From contig JBEKMO010000015.1 in NCBI GenBank assembly GCA_050008465.1, forward strand, positions 62,001-126,000: a stretch of DNA of 64,000 bases, written 5' to 3'. Shown piece after piece: positions 43,251 to 52,136 of the stretch (position 1 is the first letter of the stretch; each line of letters starts with the position of its first letter). This DNA is from Fen-330 sp050008465. GTDB lineage: Bacteria > Acidobacteriota > Terriglobia > Bryobacterales > Bryobacteraceae. The notes beneath the pieces were generated by a model. It had not been told where the DNA came from, searched no databases, and was given only the letters and a program-made list of their open reading frames with translations. Made by a program: the position numbers and the translations under genes.

Positions 43251-45281
43251 ATGGCACATTTTCGTCCATCGTCTCTTAGGTTTACAGTTCCCCTGCTGAT
43301 GCTGCCATTGGCAGCACTAATGGCAGCCGATCGGGCCAAGAAACCCGGGTATACCGGCCAGTTGCAGGCGTCTCACCTGGACTCTATTCAGGTGGACTTC
43401 ATCCGACCGGGTATCGTGGTCAAGATCGTGTCGGCCAGCATCGGGCAGGATGGCACCATCACCGCCCGCGTCAACATAACCGATCCCAAGGGGCTGCCGC
43501 TCGATAGGGACGGAGTCTATACGCCGGGCCCCGTCTCCATGAGTTTCATCGCTGCCTATATTCCGGCCAATCAGAGACAGTACGTTTCCTACACCACAAC
43601 CACCGCCAAAGCGACGTTGAACAACAATCCCTCTCAGATCCAGGCGGCCAATGATTCCGGGGGGACTTTCACGAAGAACGGCGACGGCGACTACAGTTAT
43701 ACGTTCAAAACCAAAGCGCCTGCTGGCTTTGACGCCACCGCTACACATGCCATCGGCGTTTCCGCCCAGCGCAATCTGACCGAGTTCATGACCTATGACG
43801 AATGGAGTGAGACGGCCAACGACGTTTTCAACTTCGTTCCGAACGGCGCCCCGGTGACGGTGGTCCGGTCGGTGGTCGGAACCGATGCCTGCAACAATTG
43901 CCACAACCCATTGATCGGGCATGGCGGATCGCGCTTGAAGGTCGAGCTTTGCATCCTCTGTCACACGCCGCAGACGGTGAACCCGGACACGTTGCTCACA
44001 CAGGACATGCCCGTTTTGATCCACAAGATCCACATGGGATCGAGCTTGCCCAGCGTGAAGGCTGGAACCCCGTACCGGATCTGGCACCGCGGCCAATGGT
44101 CGGACTTCTCCACCGTCGTCTTCCCGCAGGATATCCGCAACTGCACCACCTGCCACGCGGCGGGGCCCGCGCAGGCCGACAACTGGAAGACGAAGCCTAG
44201 CCGCGCGGTGTGCGGTTCCTGCCACGACGATGTCAACTTCGCCACTGGTCAGAATCACGTTGACTACCCGGTATTCGACGACAACGGGTGCGCGAATTGC
44301 CACAGTTCACAGGCTACGAGGGACTTGGACGCCTCGATTCCCGGCGCCCACGTGGTTCCCAACAACTCGGCTTCACTCCCCGGAATCGTCACGCAGGTCC
44401 TGAGGGTGGATAGCACCGTTCCCGGCTCCGCCCCCACCGTAACCTTTAGCGTGGCCGACAAAGCCGGCAACCCGGTCGACATCAGCAAACTGACGCAAAT
44501 CCGAGTGGTTCTCGCCGGTCCCAACACCGATTACCAGACCGGCGCCGGCGGAATCAGGGTCTCCGAGGATCCCAGCAAAACGCCGGGCAGCAATGGCGTC
44601 TACAAGTACACCATGACCAACAAGATCCCGACCGCTGCGGCGGGCTCGTACACGGTATCCATCGAGGCCCGCAATACGGTGACGCTGTTCCCAGGGACAT
44701 TGGACCAGACCAGCGCCACCGACAGCGCCAAGCCCGTCGAGTTCTACTTCTCCGTGGACAAGAGCAAGGTAGCTCCAAGACGCGTTGTCGTAGCGACGGA
44801 GAAGTGCGCCGCCTGCCACCAGGACCTGAAGTTCGTACACGGCGGCACCCGCGGGGCTACCCAGGAGTGCGTCATCTGCCATAATCCGACGCTGGTGGAT
44901 GGCACCTCCCAGCAGAGCGTCAACCTGGCCTGGCAGATCCACAGCATCCACCGCGGCGACAATCTGGCGAATCCTTACGTCTTGGGAACCACCAACTATC
45001 AGGAGGTTCGCTTCCCCGGCGACCTGCGCGTTTGCACTACCTGCCACGTCGGTAGCTCCTACCAGCCGGACAACATCGGCGCGGTGGCATTGGTGGCCAG
45101 TCCAGGCGGGTTTACGCCGACCACCCCTCCGATCTCGGCCGCCTGCCAGGGCTGCCACGACGACAAAGCGACCGCATCGCACGCTCTGATCAACTCAAAT
45201 TCGCTCGGCGAGAGCTGTGTGATTTGTCATGGACAGGATGACACCTTCTCCGTGGATAAGGTCCATTCAAGGACTCAGTAG
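43251..45281 (+). CDS. OmcA/MtrC-like ten-haem c-type cytochrome
   Basis: 676 residues; ATG at 43251 eight bases after AGGAG. The signal peptide (FTVPLLMLPLAALMAA) has no lipobox cysteine. Exactly ten CxxCH motifs are visible in two groups of five: CNNCH, CILCH, CTTCH, CGSCH, CANCH, and then CAACH, CVICH, CTTCH, CQGCH, CVICH. Two beta-sandwich regions (about 40-190 and 385-490) precede the haem groups, as in the four-domain OmcA/MtrC fold. Family members carry electrons to extracellular acceptors such as metal oxides. No MtrA/MtrB-like porin-cytochrome genes lie in the window, so the electron path and acceptor are inferred. A 459-base gap follows. Confidence 0.92.
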   Translation: MAHFRPSSLRFTVPLLMLPLAALMAADRAKKPGYTGQLQASHLDSIQVDFIRPGIVVKIVSASIGQDGTITARVNITDPKGLPLDRDGVYTPGPVSMSFIAAYIPANQRQYVSYTTTTAKATLNNNPSQIQAANDSGGTFTKNGDGDYSYTFKTKAPAGFDATATHAIGVSAQRNLTEFMTYDEWSETANDVFNFVPNGAPVTVVRSVVGTDACNNCHNPLIGHGGSRLKVELCILCHTPQTVNPDTLLTQDMPVLIHKIHMGSSLPSVKAGTPYRIWHRGQWSDFSTVVFPQDIRNCTTCHAAGPAQADNWKTKPSRAVCGSCHDDVNFATGQNHVDYPVFDDNGCANCHSSQATRDLDASIPGAHVVPNNSASLPGIVTQVLRVDSTVPGSAPTVTFSVADKAGNPVDISKLTQIRVVLAGPNTDYQTGAGGIRVSEDPSKTPGSNGVYKYTMTNKIPTAAAGSYTVSIEARNTVTLFPGTLDQTSATDSAKPVEFYFSVDKSKVAPRRVVVATEKCAACHQDLKFVHGGTRGATQECVICHNPTLVDGTSQQSVNLAWQIHSIHRGDNLANPYVLGTTNYQEVRFPGDLRVCTTCHVGSSYQPDNIGAVALVASPGGFTPTTPPISAACQGCHDDKATASHALINSNSLGESCVICHGQDDTFSVDKVHSRTQ

Positions 45282-45584
45282 TCCAGCGGCAACCTCTCTG
45301 GGGTCGTCAGATGGAATCATCAGGCGATCCCAGGAGGGAATCGCTAGCGTCACTCCTCGGCAATTCACTGAATCGACCGATCCCGAACTGGCAGTCGATA
45401 TTGACGGCTCTGGAGCGTGAACCGCTCTTGGCAGCAGGGCACATCCACCTCTTCGCATTCTCGACCACCCAATCCGAGAGCTGTCGCGAAATCCCTTTCC
45501 CACCAGCAAGCGCCCACGAGGTCCGGTTCCGGGAACCGGCTGAGGCTTTTCAACGCGCCCCACTACCGGCGTTTCGGATGCCAA

Positions 45585-45606
45585 GGGCACGGTTTCAGCC
45601 GTGCCC
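45585..45606. repeat. GGGCACGG/CCGTGCCC hairpin
   Basis: GGGCACGG-TTTCAG-CCGTGCCC is a perfect 8-base stem, followed by TCTTT. It lies in the 459-base gap between the cytochrome and the molybdenum hydroxylase operon. It may terminate the former or be a dispersed palindrome. TATAGT at 45642-45647 is a possible -10 for the operon. Nothing else is recognised in the gap. Confidence 0.55.
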
Positions 45607-45740
45607 TCTTTGCCTGCGGACCGCCCTACTTTCGTCTCTGCTATAGTCAAAAGGTTGGTTCCAAACTGGTGGCAATCCATGCCGGGGGGGCGGGTTTGCG
45701 ACCCACCCCTACGCGCACGAGAGATAACAAGGAGGCAGGC

Positions 45741-46385
45741 GTGAGTCGAAAGAAGGAGCCAGAGGAGCAAGCCACGACCAGGGCCGGTTTCTCGCGCCGC
45801 GGTTTCATCCGCGGAGTCGGGTTGGGGAGCGGCGCGCTGGGCGTCGGCGTCCTGGAGGGGGAGGCGGCGGCACAAGCGCCGGGGGGCCGGGTGGCCGGTC
45901 CCGGTGCGGCGCCGGTGACGCTGAAAGTGAACGGCAAGGAGCACAAGCTCAGCCTCGAGCCGCGCGTGACCCTGTTGGACGCGCTGCGCGACCGGCTGGG
46001 CTACACCGGAGCCAAGAAAGTGTGCGACCGCGGAGTGTGCGGGGCCTGCACGGTGATGCTGGACGGCAAGGCTGTGTACGCGTGCAACGTGCTGGCCATC
46101 GAGGCCCAAGGCAAGGAGATCCAGACCGTCGAGAGTCTCTCGGAGGGCGGCACGTTTCATCCGGTGATCAAGGCGTTCGTGGACAACGACGCGCAGCAGT
46201 GCGGGTTCTGCACTCCGGGATTCGTGATGGCGGCCAAAGCGTTTCTGGAGCAGAATCCGAATCCCTCCTACGAGCAGGTCAAGGCCGGTCTGGGCGGCAA
46301 CCTGTGCCGCTGCGGAACTTACATGGGCGTGCGGAAAGCGGTGTTGCAGGCCGCCAAAGAGATGAAAGGAGCACAGCATGCCTGA
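45741..46385 (+). CDS. Molybdenum hydroxylase [2Fe-2S] subunit, Tat-exported
   Basis: 214 residues from a GTG at 45741 with a perfect AAGGAGG. A twin-arginine signal is clear (SRRGFIRGVGLGSGALGVGV). Then the plant-ferredoxin cluster site CDRGVCGACTVMLDGKAVYAC and the second cluster domain CGFCTPGF ... LCRCGTY. This is the small subunit of the xanthine dehydrogenase/aldehyde oxidoreductase family, passing electrons from molybdopterin to FAD. The Tat signal places the enzyme in the periplasm, as for E. coli PaoABC. It is the first gene of a tight three-gene operon (8-base then 1-base overlaps). Confidence 0.93.
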   Translation: MSRKKEPEEQATTRAGFSRRGFIRGVGLGSGALGVGVLEGEAAAQAPGGRVAGPGAAPVTLKVNGKEHKLSLEPRVTLLDALRDRLGYTGAKKVCDRGVCGACTVMLDGKAVYACNVLAIEAQGKEIQTVESLSEGGTFHPVIKAFVDNDAQQCGFCTPGFVMAAKAFLEQNPNPSYEQVKAGLGGNLCRCGTYMGVRKAVLQAAKEMKGAQHA

Positions 46386-48537
46386 CACTCCCGATTACAG
46401 TTGGCCTCCGGTCGAGAAACGGCGGGTGATCGGCAAGCGCACCTCGCGCCTGGATGGCTACGCCAAGAGTTCCGGGAAGGCAACCTACGCTTACGATGTC
46501 CAGCGGCCGGGGATGTTGTATGGCGCGGTGCTGACCTGCCCTCACGCGCATGCGCGGCTCAGCAGCATCGATGGGGGCGCGGCCGGGAAATCCACGGGCG
46601 TGACGGCGATGGAACTGCTGGCCACGCCGGGCGAAGAGATCCACTACGCCGGCTATGAGGTGGCGGCGGTGGCGGCGACCTCGGAAGAGCTGGCCCGAGA
46701 CGCGCTGCGGAAGATCAAGGTGGAGTACGAGGTGCTGCCGCACCTGGTCAGCGAGCGGGATCTCGCGAAAGCCGGCAGCCGCGCCAAGCCGAGCGGCGAG
46801 CAGGTGACGGGCGACCCGGACCAGGCGTTCAAGGACGCCGATGCGGTCTCGGAAGGCTTCTACGGCATTCCGGTGCTCAACCACTGCTGCCTGGAGGCGC
46901 ACGGCCAGGTGATCGAGTGGAAAGGCGATCAGTTCGAATACTGGCCTTCGACCCAGAACCTCTCGGGAATTGGCGGCGACCTGGCGAAGGTGCTGGAAAT
47001 CCCGGCCACCAGCGTTCACGCTCACATGGACGTGATGGGCGGAGGGTTCGGCAGCAAGTTCGGGCACGACCGCTGGGGCGAGTTTGGCGCGCGTCTCTCC
47101 AAGAAGAGCGGCGGGCGCGCGGTGAAGCTGTTCCTGGATCGCTCCACGGAGTTGCAGATCGCCGGCAACCGGCCCTCGTTGTTCGGCAAGGTCAAGCTGG
47201 GCGCGAAGAAGGACGGCACGATGACGGTGTGGCAGTCGCAGAGTTGGGCGACGGGCGGAGTCGGCGGGGGCGGTCTGCCCGCGGGCCAACTGCCATACAT
47301 TTTCCGCGGCGTGCCGAACAAGCGGATGACGCACACTTCGGTGTCGGTGAATGCCGCCGAGGAGCGGGCCTGGCGCGCGCCGAACAATCCGCAGCTCTCC
47401 TATCTGACCTGCACCGCGATGGAGGACCTGGCCGCCAAGCTGAACATGGACCCGGTGGCGTTCTTCGACAAGAACCTCCAGTACGCAGGCAAGATTCCGG
47501 GGCCGGAGGTGTATCGGGCGCAGTTGAGGAAGGCCGCTGAGCTGGCGGAGTGGGCCAGGCTATGGCATCCGCGTGGGCAGTCCGGATCGGGCAGCATCAA
47601 GCGGGGGCTGGGCATCGGCTTCAACCAGTGGGGAGGCTTGGGACATCCGAGCAAGTGCCTGACGACGATCAACCCGGACGGCACGGTGAAGGTGGAGCTG
47701 GGCAGCCAGGATCTGGGCACCGGGACGCGCACCGTGATCGGAATGGTGGCGGCGGAAACGCTGGGGCTGCCGGTGGGCGCGATCCAGGTGCGGATCGGAG
47801 ACACCAAGTATCCGCCGTCGGGCGCATCGGGCGGTTCGACAACGGTGGGCGGCGTATCGGCCTCGACGCGCAAGTCGGCCATGAACGCGCTGGTGAAGCT
47901 GTTCGAGGCGGTGGCTCCGGCGCTCGGCGTCCCAGCGGACCAACTGGAAGCCGCCGACAGCAAGATCCAGGTGAAGGGCAACCCTTCCAAGAATTTGAAC
48001 TGGAAGGCAGCGTGCAGGAAGCTGGGCACGAAGACCATCGCGGAAATGGGCGAGAACGCGCAACGGGGCCCGGGCGGGCTGATCGGCTCGGGAGTGGGCG
48101 GAGTGCAGATCGCCGACGTGAGCGTGGACACCGAAACGGGCATCGTCAAAATGAACCGGGTGGTGGCGGTGCAGGACTGCGGGCTGGTCATCAACCCGAA
48201 GACGGCCGAGAGCCAGTGCTTCGGGGCGGTCCTGCTGAGCATCAGCGGCGCGCTCACCGAGGAGCGCATCATGGACCCGGTGACCGGGCGGATTCTGAAC
48301 GCCGACATGGAGTTCTATAAGCTGACCGGGATCGGCGACGTGGGGGAGATTATCGTGCATCTGAACCGCGAGCCGGAGCACGACAAGCGGGGTGTGATCG
48401 GGCTGGGCGAGCCGCCGGTGATCGGCGGGATCGCCGCGATCGCCAACGCCGTGACCAACGCGATCGGGGTACGCCCGCCGGTGGTTCCATTGACGCCCGA
48501 CAAAGTGCTGGCGGCGCTGGAAAGGAGGAACGCCTGA
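46378..48537 (+). CDS. Molybdenum hydroxylase molybdopterin-binding subunit
   Basis: 719 residues, start overlapping the previous gene by 8 bases. Xanthine-dehydrogenase-family features: GKRTSRLDGYAKSSGKATYA, the glycine loop GGGFGSKFGHDRWGEF, RAPNNPQLSYLTCTAMEDLA, GSQDLGTGTRTVIGMVAAET and the catalytic glutamate Glu678 in GLGEPPVIGG. It binds molybdenum (cytosine or other dinucleotide) cofactor and hydroxylates an aldehyde or N-heterocycle. It has no signal of its own and would be exported folded with the Tat-bearing small subunit. Substrate is not readable from the sequence; aldehyde oxidation is inferred from similarity in layout to PaoABC. Confidence 0.93.
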   Translation: MPDTPDYSWPPVEKRRVIGKRTSRLDGYAKSSGKATYAYDVQRPGMLYGAVLTCPHAHARLSSIDGGAAGKSTGVTAMELLATPGEEIHYAGYEVAAVAATSEELARDALRKIKVEYEVLPHLVSERDLAKAGSRAKPSGEQVTGDPDQAFKDADAVSEGFYGIPVLNHCCLEAHGQVIEWKGDQFEYWPSTQNLSGIGGDLAKVLEIPATSVHAHMDVMGGGFGSKFGHDRWGEFGARLSKKSGGRAVKLFLDRSTELQIAGNRPSLFGKVKLGAKKDGTMTVWQSQSWATGGVGGGGLPAGQLPYIFRGVPNKRMTHTSVSVNAAEERAWRAPNNPQLSYLTCTAMEDLAAKLNMDPVAFFDKNLQYAGKIPGPEVYRAQLRKAAELAEWARLWHPRGQSGSGSIKRGLGIGFNQWGGLGHPSKCLTTINPDGTVKVELGSQDLGTGTRTVIGMVAAETLGLPVGAIQVRIGDTKYPPSGASGGSTTVGGVSASTRKSAMNALVKLFEAVAPALGVPADQLEAADSKIQVKGNPSKNLNWKAACRKLGTKTIAEMGENAQRGPGGLIGSGVGGVQIADVSVDTETGIVKMNRVVAVQDCGLVINPKTAESQCFGAVLLSISGALTEERIMDPVTGRILNADMEFYKLTGIGDVGEIIVHLNREPEHDKRGVIGLGEPPVIGGIAAIANAVTNAIGVRPPVVPLTPDKVLAALERRNA

Positions 48538-49523
48538 TGCAAGCCTTTGAGTACGGGAATCCAACCACGGTTCAGGAGGCGCTAGGCCTGCTCGGGAAGC
48601 GCTGGGAAGACGCGAACATCCTGGCGGGCGGGACCGACCTCGTGAGCCTGATGAAGGACTACATCCAGACGCCTAAGCGGGTGGTGAGCCTGAAGGGCGT
48701 CCAAGAGCTGGGAGGGATCTCCAAGACGGCGGCGGGGCTGCGCATCGGCGCGATGGTCACGCTGGCGGAGCTGCTGGCGAACGCCGGAGTGCGGGCGGAG
48801 TATCCTTCGCTGGCCGAGGCCGCGCGCGGAGTGGCGAGCATGCAGCTCCGCAATGTGGGGACGGTGGGCGGCGACCTGTGCCAGCGGCCGCGGTGTTGGT
48901 ACTTCCGGCTGGGCTACGGGCTGCTGGCGAAAGGCCCGAACGGGGAGAGCCTGGTGGAGAAAGGCGATAACCGCTACCACGCGATCTTCGACAACAAGGG
49001 GCCGGCATACTTCGTGAGCGCATCGAGTTTCGGGCCGGCGCTGGTGGCCTTGGGGGCCAAGGTGAAACTGGTGTCGGCGACGGGAAGCCGCGACCTGCCG
49101 GTGGAGAAGTTCTTCCTGACGCCACGGGACGAGAAGACGCGGGAGAACGCGCTCCAGCCGGGCGAGATCCTGACGGAGATCCTGGTGCCGCCGGCCGCGG
49201 GCGTGCGGAATGCGACCTATGAAGTGCGGCAGAAGGAGGCGCTGGACTGGCCGCTGGCAGCCGCAGCCGTGGCGCTGAAGATGAAGGGCGGCGCGGTGGC
49301 CAGCGCGCGGATCGTGCTGGGCCACGTGGCGCCGGCGCCGTGGCGCGCGCTGGCGGCGGAAAAAGCGCTGACCGGCAAGGTGGTGAACGCGGCGGTGGCG
49401 GAAGCGGCCGGGAAGGCGGCGGTCGAGGGCGCGACGCCGCTCGGCGGGAACGCCTACAAGGTCCAGTTGGCGCGGGTGGCGGTGAAACGCGCGCTGCTGG
49501 AGGCGGTGAAGGCGAGGGCGTAG
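48537..49523 (+). CDS. Molybdenum hydroxylase FAD subunit lacking 4Fe-4S ligands
   Basis: 328 residues, start sharing one base with the previous stop (TGATG). FAD-binding motifs ILAGGTDL (about 28-35) and NVGTVGGDL (106-114) are intact. After them, RPRCWYFRLGYGLLAKG and the following 40 residues match the insert that carries a [4Fe-4S] cluster in PaoB and 4-hydroxybenzoyl-CoA reductase beta. Here only Cys120 (and Cys115) remain; no other cysteine exists in the whole protein, so the cluster cannot form. It transfers electrons from the 2Fe-2S centres to FAD and on to an acceptor in the periplasm. The gene order small-large-medium differs from E. coli paoABC. Confidence 0.9.
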   Translation: MQAFEYGNPTTVQEALGLLGKRWEDANILAGGTDLVSLMKDYIQTPKRVVSLKGVQELGGISKTAAGLRIGAMVTLAELLANAGVRAEYPSLAEAARGVASMQLRNVGTVGGDLCQRPRCWYFRLGYGLLAKGPNGESLVEKGDNRYHAIFDNKGPAYFVSASSFGPALVALGAKVKLVSATGSRDLPVEKFFLTPRDEKTRENALQPGEILTEILVPPAAGVRNATYEVRQKEALDWPLAAAAVALKMKGGAVASARIVLGHVAPAPWRALAAEKALTGKVVNAAVAEAAGKAAVEGATPLGGNAYKVQLARVAVKRALLEAVKARA

Positions 49524-49525
49524 GC

Positions 49526-49735
49526 ATGGGGGAAACCGGTTTCCGCGTGATTGGCAGCGACCGTTGCGAGAACCTGCGTTGGAAGGGCCTGTTCATCGAT
49601 CCCGAGCAGGAGGCGCCCAGCGGAGGCGACCACATTCTATGGTGTTTGAAGACGCAGCTCGCTCTGGGGCCGGACGGCAAGCTGGTCGACAAGTACGAGT
49701 GCAACGCGGCGCGGATCTGCTATAAGGCGCTATAG
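49526..49735 (+). CDS. Small four-cysteine protein, unknown function
   Basis: 69 residues, ATG two bases after the FAD-subunit stop, in the same transcriptional direction. Cysteines at 14, 40, 59 and 65 and several aromatic residues are spread through the chain (DRCENLRWKGLFID, ILWCLKTQLALG, KYECNAARICYKAL). There is no signal peptide or membrane span. The spacing does not match a known zinc ribbon or ferredoxin. The position directly behind the hydroxylase operon suggests an accessory role, but I do not recognise the family. Confidence 0.6.
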   Translation: MGETGFRVIGSDRCENLRWKGLFIDPEQEAPSGGDHILWCLKTQLALGPDGKLVDKYECNAARICYKAL

Positions 49736-49755
49736 CGGGAAGGCGTGAGCGGGCC

Positions 49756-50058
49756 ATGCCAGAGCACGCCATGGAATTGGTCGCGGTTCTGGAGACTGAT
49801 GATTCGTTCGCTCTGACCCTGGCGAAGGCGTCCCTGGAAGATGCTGGCATCGACTACCTGGTGACCGGAGATGACCCTCGCTACATGGCGGGGTGGATTC
49901 CAAGGGAGTATGGAGGCGGCATGACCCCGTTGGGTCGCTGCTCTTGCCGGATTCAAGTGGCGCCCGAATCCGAAGCCGAGGCCCGTGCGCTGCTGGAGCC
50001 TCTCCAGAAACCTGGTGCAGCCTCGATCGTCGAGGCGGACCCGGAGCCGCATCAGTAA
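49756..50058 (+). CDS. DUF2007-like small protein
   Basis: 100 residues (95 if the second ATG at 49771 is used). The pattern MELVAVLETDDSFALTLAKA and SLEDAGIDYLVTGDD, followed by RIQVAPESEAEARALLEPL, is that of DUF2007, small alpha/beta proteins annotated as possible signal-transducing proteins without proven function. It is 20 bases after the four-cysteine gene, so it is probably in the same transcript as the hydroxylase operon. No catalytic residues are seen. After it, 50059-50361 has no gene and contains one short hairpin. Confidence 0.7.
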   Translation: MPEHAMELVAVLETDDSFALTLAKASLEDAGIDYLVTGDDPRYMAGWIPREYGGGMTPLGRCSCRIQVAPESEAEARALLEPLQKPGAASIVEADPEPHQ

Positions 50059-50174
50059 CGGACTGCGGGCGCGACTCAGCATACTTCCGGTCAAGCGCGA
50101 CATTTCTGTGGACGCCCGGCATCCCTGATTCTGAGCCGCGCGCGCCAGCAAGCGGTTCTTCCGAACCTCTGGGA

Positions 50175-50192
50175 GACCGCTCCCTCGCGGTC
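50175..50192. repeat. Short hairpin GACCGC/GCGGTC
   Basis: GACCGC-TCCCTC-GCGGTC forms a 6-base stem in the 303-base gap between the DUF2007 and DUF1326 genes. The gap otherwise shows only GC-rich sequence and, near its end, the ribosome site of the DUF1326 gene. Possibly a minor dispersed palindrome. Confidence 0.35.
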
Positions 50193-50361
50193 GCGGCTCC
50201 GAACCCAGCGTAGCGACACGTTCGGACGGCCCGGCAGAATCAAGCACATCCGCTGCTGCTCCACTTTCTTGTCGCGCACCCTACTTCCGGACCGGGCGAA
50301 CGGCAGGGCTCCGCATCCTGCTAGAATGGTCTCATCTGGGCTGACCAGAGGAGGCTGTCGG

Positions 50362-51045
50362 ATGAAACAATTGTTTCGTATCGCTGCGAGTGTGTTTGCA
50401 GGCGGCGCGCTGGTTTATGCGGCCGGAATCCCAAGGACTCAAATCCACGGCGAATATGTCGAGTCGCGCACGGCTGACGTGTACACGGGGCCGTGCTTCG
50501 CGAACGGCGAGGCCAACCAGGTGGGCGACCTGGCGGTGTTGGGCTGGAGCATCCAGCAAGGGACCTGGGAAGGCGTTCCGCTGGATGGACTGTCCGTGGC
50601 CGGCGTGATCAAGGCCAGCGGGACACTGGGCATCGCCGGCACGGAGTATCCGGTGAAGGCGGTGCTGATCGTGGACGATCGGGCGAATCCGGAACAGCGG
50701 CTGGCGCTGATCGGCTTCGCTCAGCGGATGGGCGGGGACCTGCTCCGGGACATCGTGCGCGTCGAGTACCAGCCCATTACCTTCACGGTGCGGGACGACA
50801 ATCCGCACACCGCGCAGGCGTCGCTGAAGGCGGGCAACCTGGCGCAGGTGGCGACGCGCGCCATCACCAGCGCCGACGACATCTGCCACAACGAGGAGAC
50901 GTTCTACCCGCCGCTGACCAAACTGGACCACGCCATGCCCGCCTATACCCTGGCGAACTGGTATGCAGGCCAGGGGCTGGGCACGGAGTGGAGCAGCCCG
51001 GGCAAGCGCAGCGCGTTCGTGGGCAGCTTCCACCTGGAAGAGTAG
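50362..51045 (+). CDS. Exported DUF1326 protein
   Basis: 227 residues from the ATG at 50362 (AGAGGAGG just upstream). Signal peptide MKQLFRIAASVFAGGALVYA. The body matches DUF1326: IHGEYVESRTADVYTGPCFA then NGEANQVGDLAVLGWSIQQG and a C-terminal LANWYAGQGLGTEWSSPGKR. The family is found widely in environmental bacteria and has no known activity; a pair of cysteines (GPCFA and DDICHN) may matter. It is 45 bases ahead of the sugar-nucleotide dehydratase gene, with no evident coupling. Confidence 0.8.
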   Translation: MKQLFRIAASVFAGGALVYAAGIPRTQIHGEYVESRTADVYTGPCFANGEANQVGDLAVLGWSIQQGTWEGVPLDGLSVAGVIKASGTLGIAGTEYPVKAVLIVDDRANPEQRLALIGFAQRMGGDLLRDIVRVEYQPITFTVRDDNPHTAQASLKAGNLAQVATRAITSADDICHNEETFYPPLTKLDHAMPAYTLANWYAGQGLGTEWSSPGKRSAFVGSFHLEE

Positions 51046-51090
51046 CCCGCGGACCCACCCCGCCGGCCCGCGTGATAGTATCGAGAAGCA

Positions 51091-52092
51091 ATGGGCGGGA
51101 TACGCGCGCTGATCACCGGGATCACGGGCCAGGACGGTTCTTACCTGGCGGAGCTTCTGCTGGAAAAGGGCTACGAAGTGCACGGCATGGTGCGCCGGGT
51201 CGCGCTGGAGGACCCGGAACACCGGCTTTCGCGGCTGCTGGCGGTGCTGGGGCGGCTGCACTTGCACGCGGCCTCGCTGGAGAGCTACGCCAGCATCCAC
51301 ACGTTGATCGAGAAGGTGCAGCCGGAGGAGTGCTACCACCTGGCGGCGCAAAGCTTCGTGAGCTACTCGTTCGACGACGAGTTCTCGACGCTGAACGCCA
51401 ACATCAACGGGACGCACTTCCTGCTGGCGGCGTTGAAAAACTTGGCGCCGCGGTGCCGGTTCTATTTCGCGGGGTCGAGCGAGATGTTCGGCCATGCCGT
51501 CGAGGTGCCGCAGAACGAGCGCACGCCGTTTCACCCGCGTTCCTCATACGGCATCAGCAAAGTGGCGGGGTTCCATCTCACCCGGAACTACCGCGAGGCG
51601 TACCGGCTGCACGCCTCGAACGGAATCATGTTCAACCACGAGTCCCCGCGGCGCGGATTTGAGTTTGTGACGCGCAAGATTACCTCCGGCGTGGCTCGGG
51701 TGGTTGCGGGCAAGGCGGACCAGGTGCGGCTGGGGAACCTGGAGGCGAAGCGGGACTGGGGGCACGCGCGGGAGTACGTGCAGGCGATGTGGCTGATGCT
51801 ACAACAGGCGGAGCCGGACGATTACGTGGTGGCGACCGGCGAGTCGCATTCGGTGCGGGAGTTCGCGGAGCTGGCCTTCGCCTGCGCGGGGCTGGACTAT
51901 AGCAAGTACGTGGCCGCGGACCCGGATCTGTACCGGCCGGCCGAGGTCAACGTGCTGCTGGGGGATGCCAGCAAGGCGCGGGAGATCCTGGGTTGGCGGC
52001 ACAGCATCGGTTTCCGGGAACTGGTGCGCGAGATGGTGGAAAGCGAGTGCCGGCTGCTGGGAGTGGACGCCGCAGCGCGGGGCGCCGTTTAG
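51091..52092 (+). CDS. gmd: GDP-mannose 4,6-dehydratase-like protein
   Basis: 333 residues. Extended short-chain dehydrogenase: the Rossmann motif GITGQDGSYLAELLLEKGYE, catalytic Ser/Thr region YFAGSSEMFG and Tyr-xxx-Lys in SSYGISKVAG. FNHESPRRGFEFVTRKI and the AKRDWGHAREYVQAM block are characteristic of GDP-mannose 4,6-dehydratase. It would convert GDP-mannose to GDP-4-keto-6-deoxymannose for fucose, rhamnose or related surface sugars, in the cytoplasm with NADP. No partner epimerase or reductase is adjacent. Length (about 330) is slightly shorter than E. coli Gmd. Confidence 0.9.
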   Translation: MGGIRALITGITGQDGSYLAELLLEKGYEVHGMVRRVALEDPEHRLSRLLAVLGRLHLHAASLESYASIHTLIEKVQPEECYHLAAQSFVSYSFDDEFSTLNANINGTHFLLAALKNLAPRCRFYFAGSSEMFGHAVEVPQNERTPFHPRSSYGISKVAGFHLTRNYREAYRLHASNGIMFNHESPRRGFEFVTRKITSGVARVVAGKADQVRLGNLEAKRDWGHAREYVQAMWLMLQQAEPDDYVVATGESHSVREFAELAFACAGLDYSKYVAADPDLYRPAEVNVLLGDASKAREILGWRHSIGFRELVREMVESECRLLGVDAAARGAV

Positions 52093-52136
52093 TCTCCAAG
52101 TGGAGGGCGAGAACGGGCTCGCGGAGAAGGGGTTCT

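Noticed and set aside
45417..45740. 108-codon N-terminal extension of the 2Fe-2S subunit
   Set aside because: The GTG at 45741 has a perfect ribosome site and is followed by a twin-arginine signal; the extension spans a hairpin and has no protein-like features.
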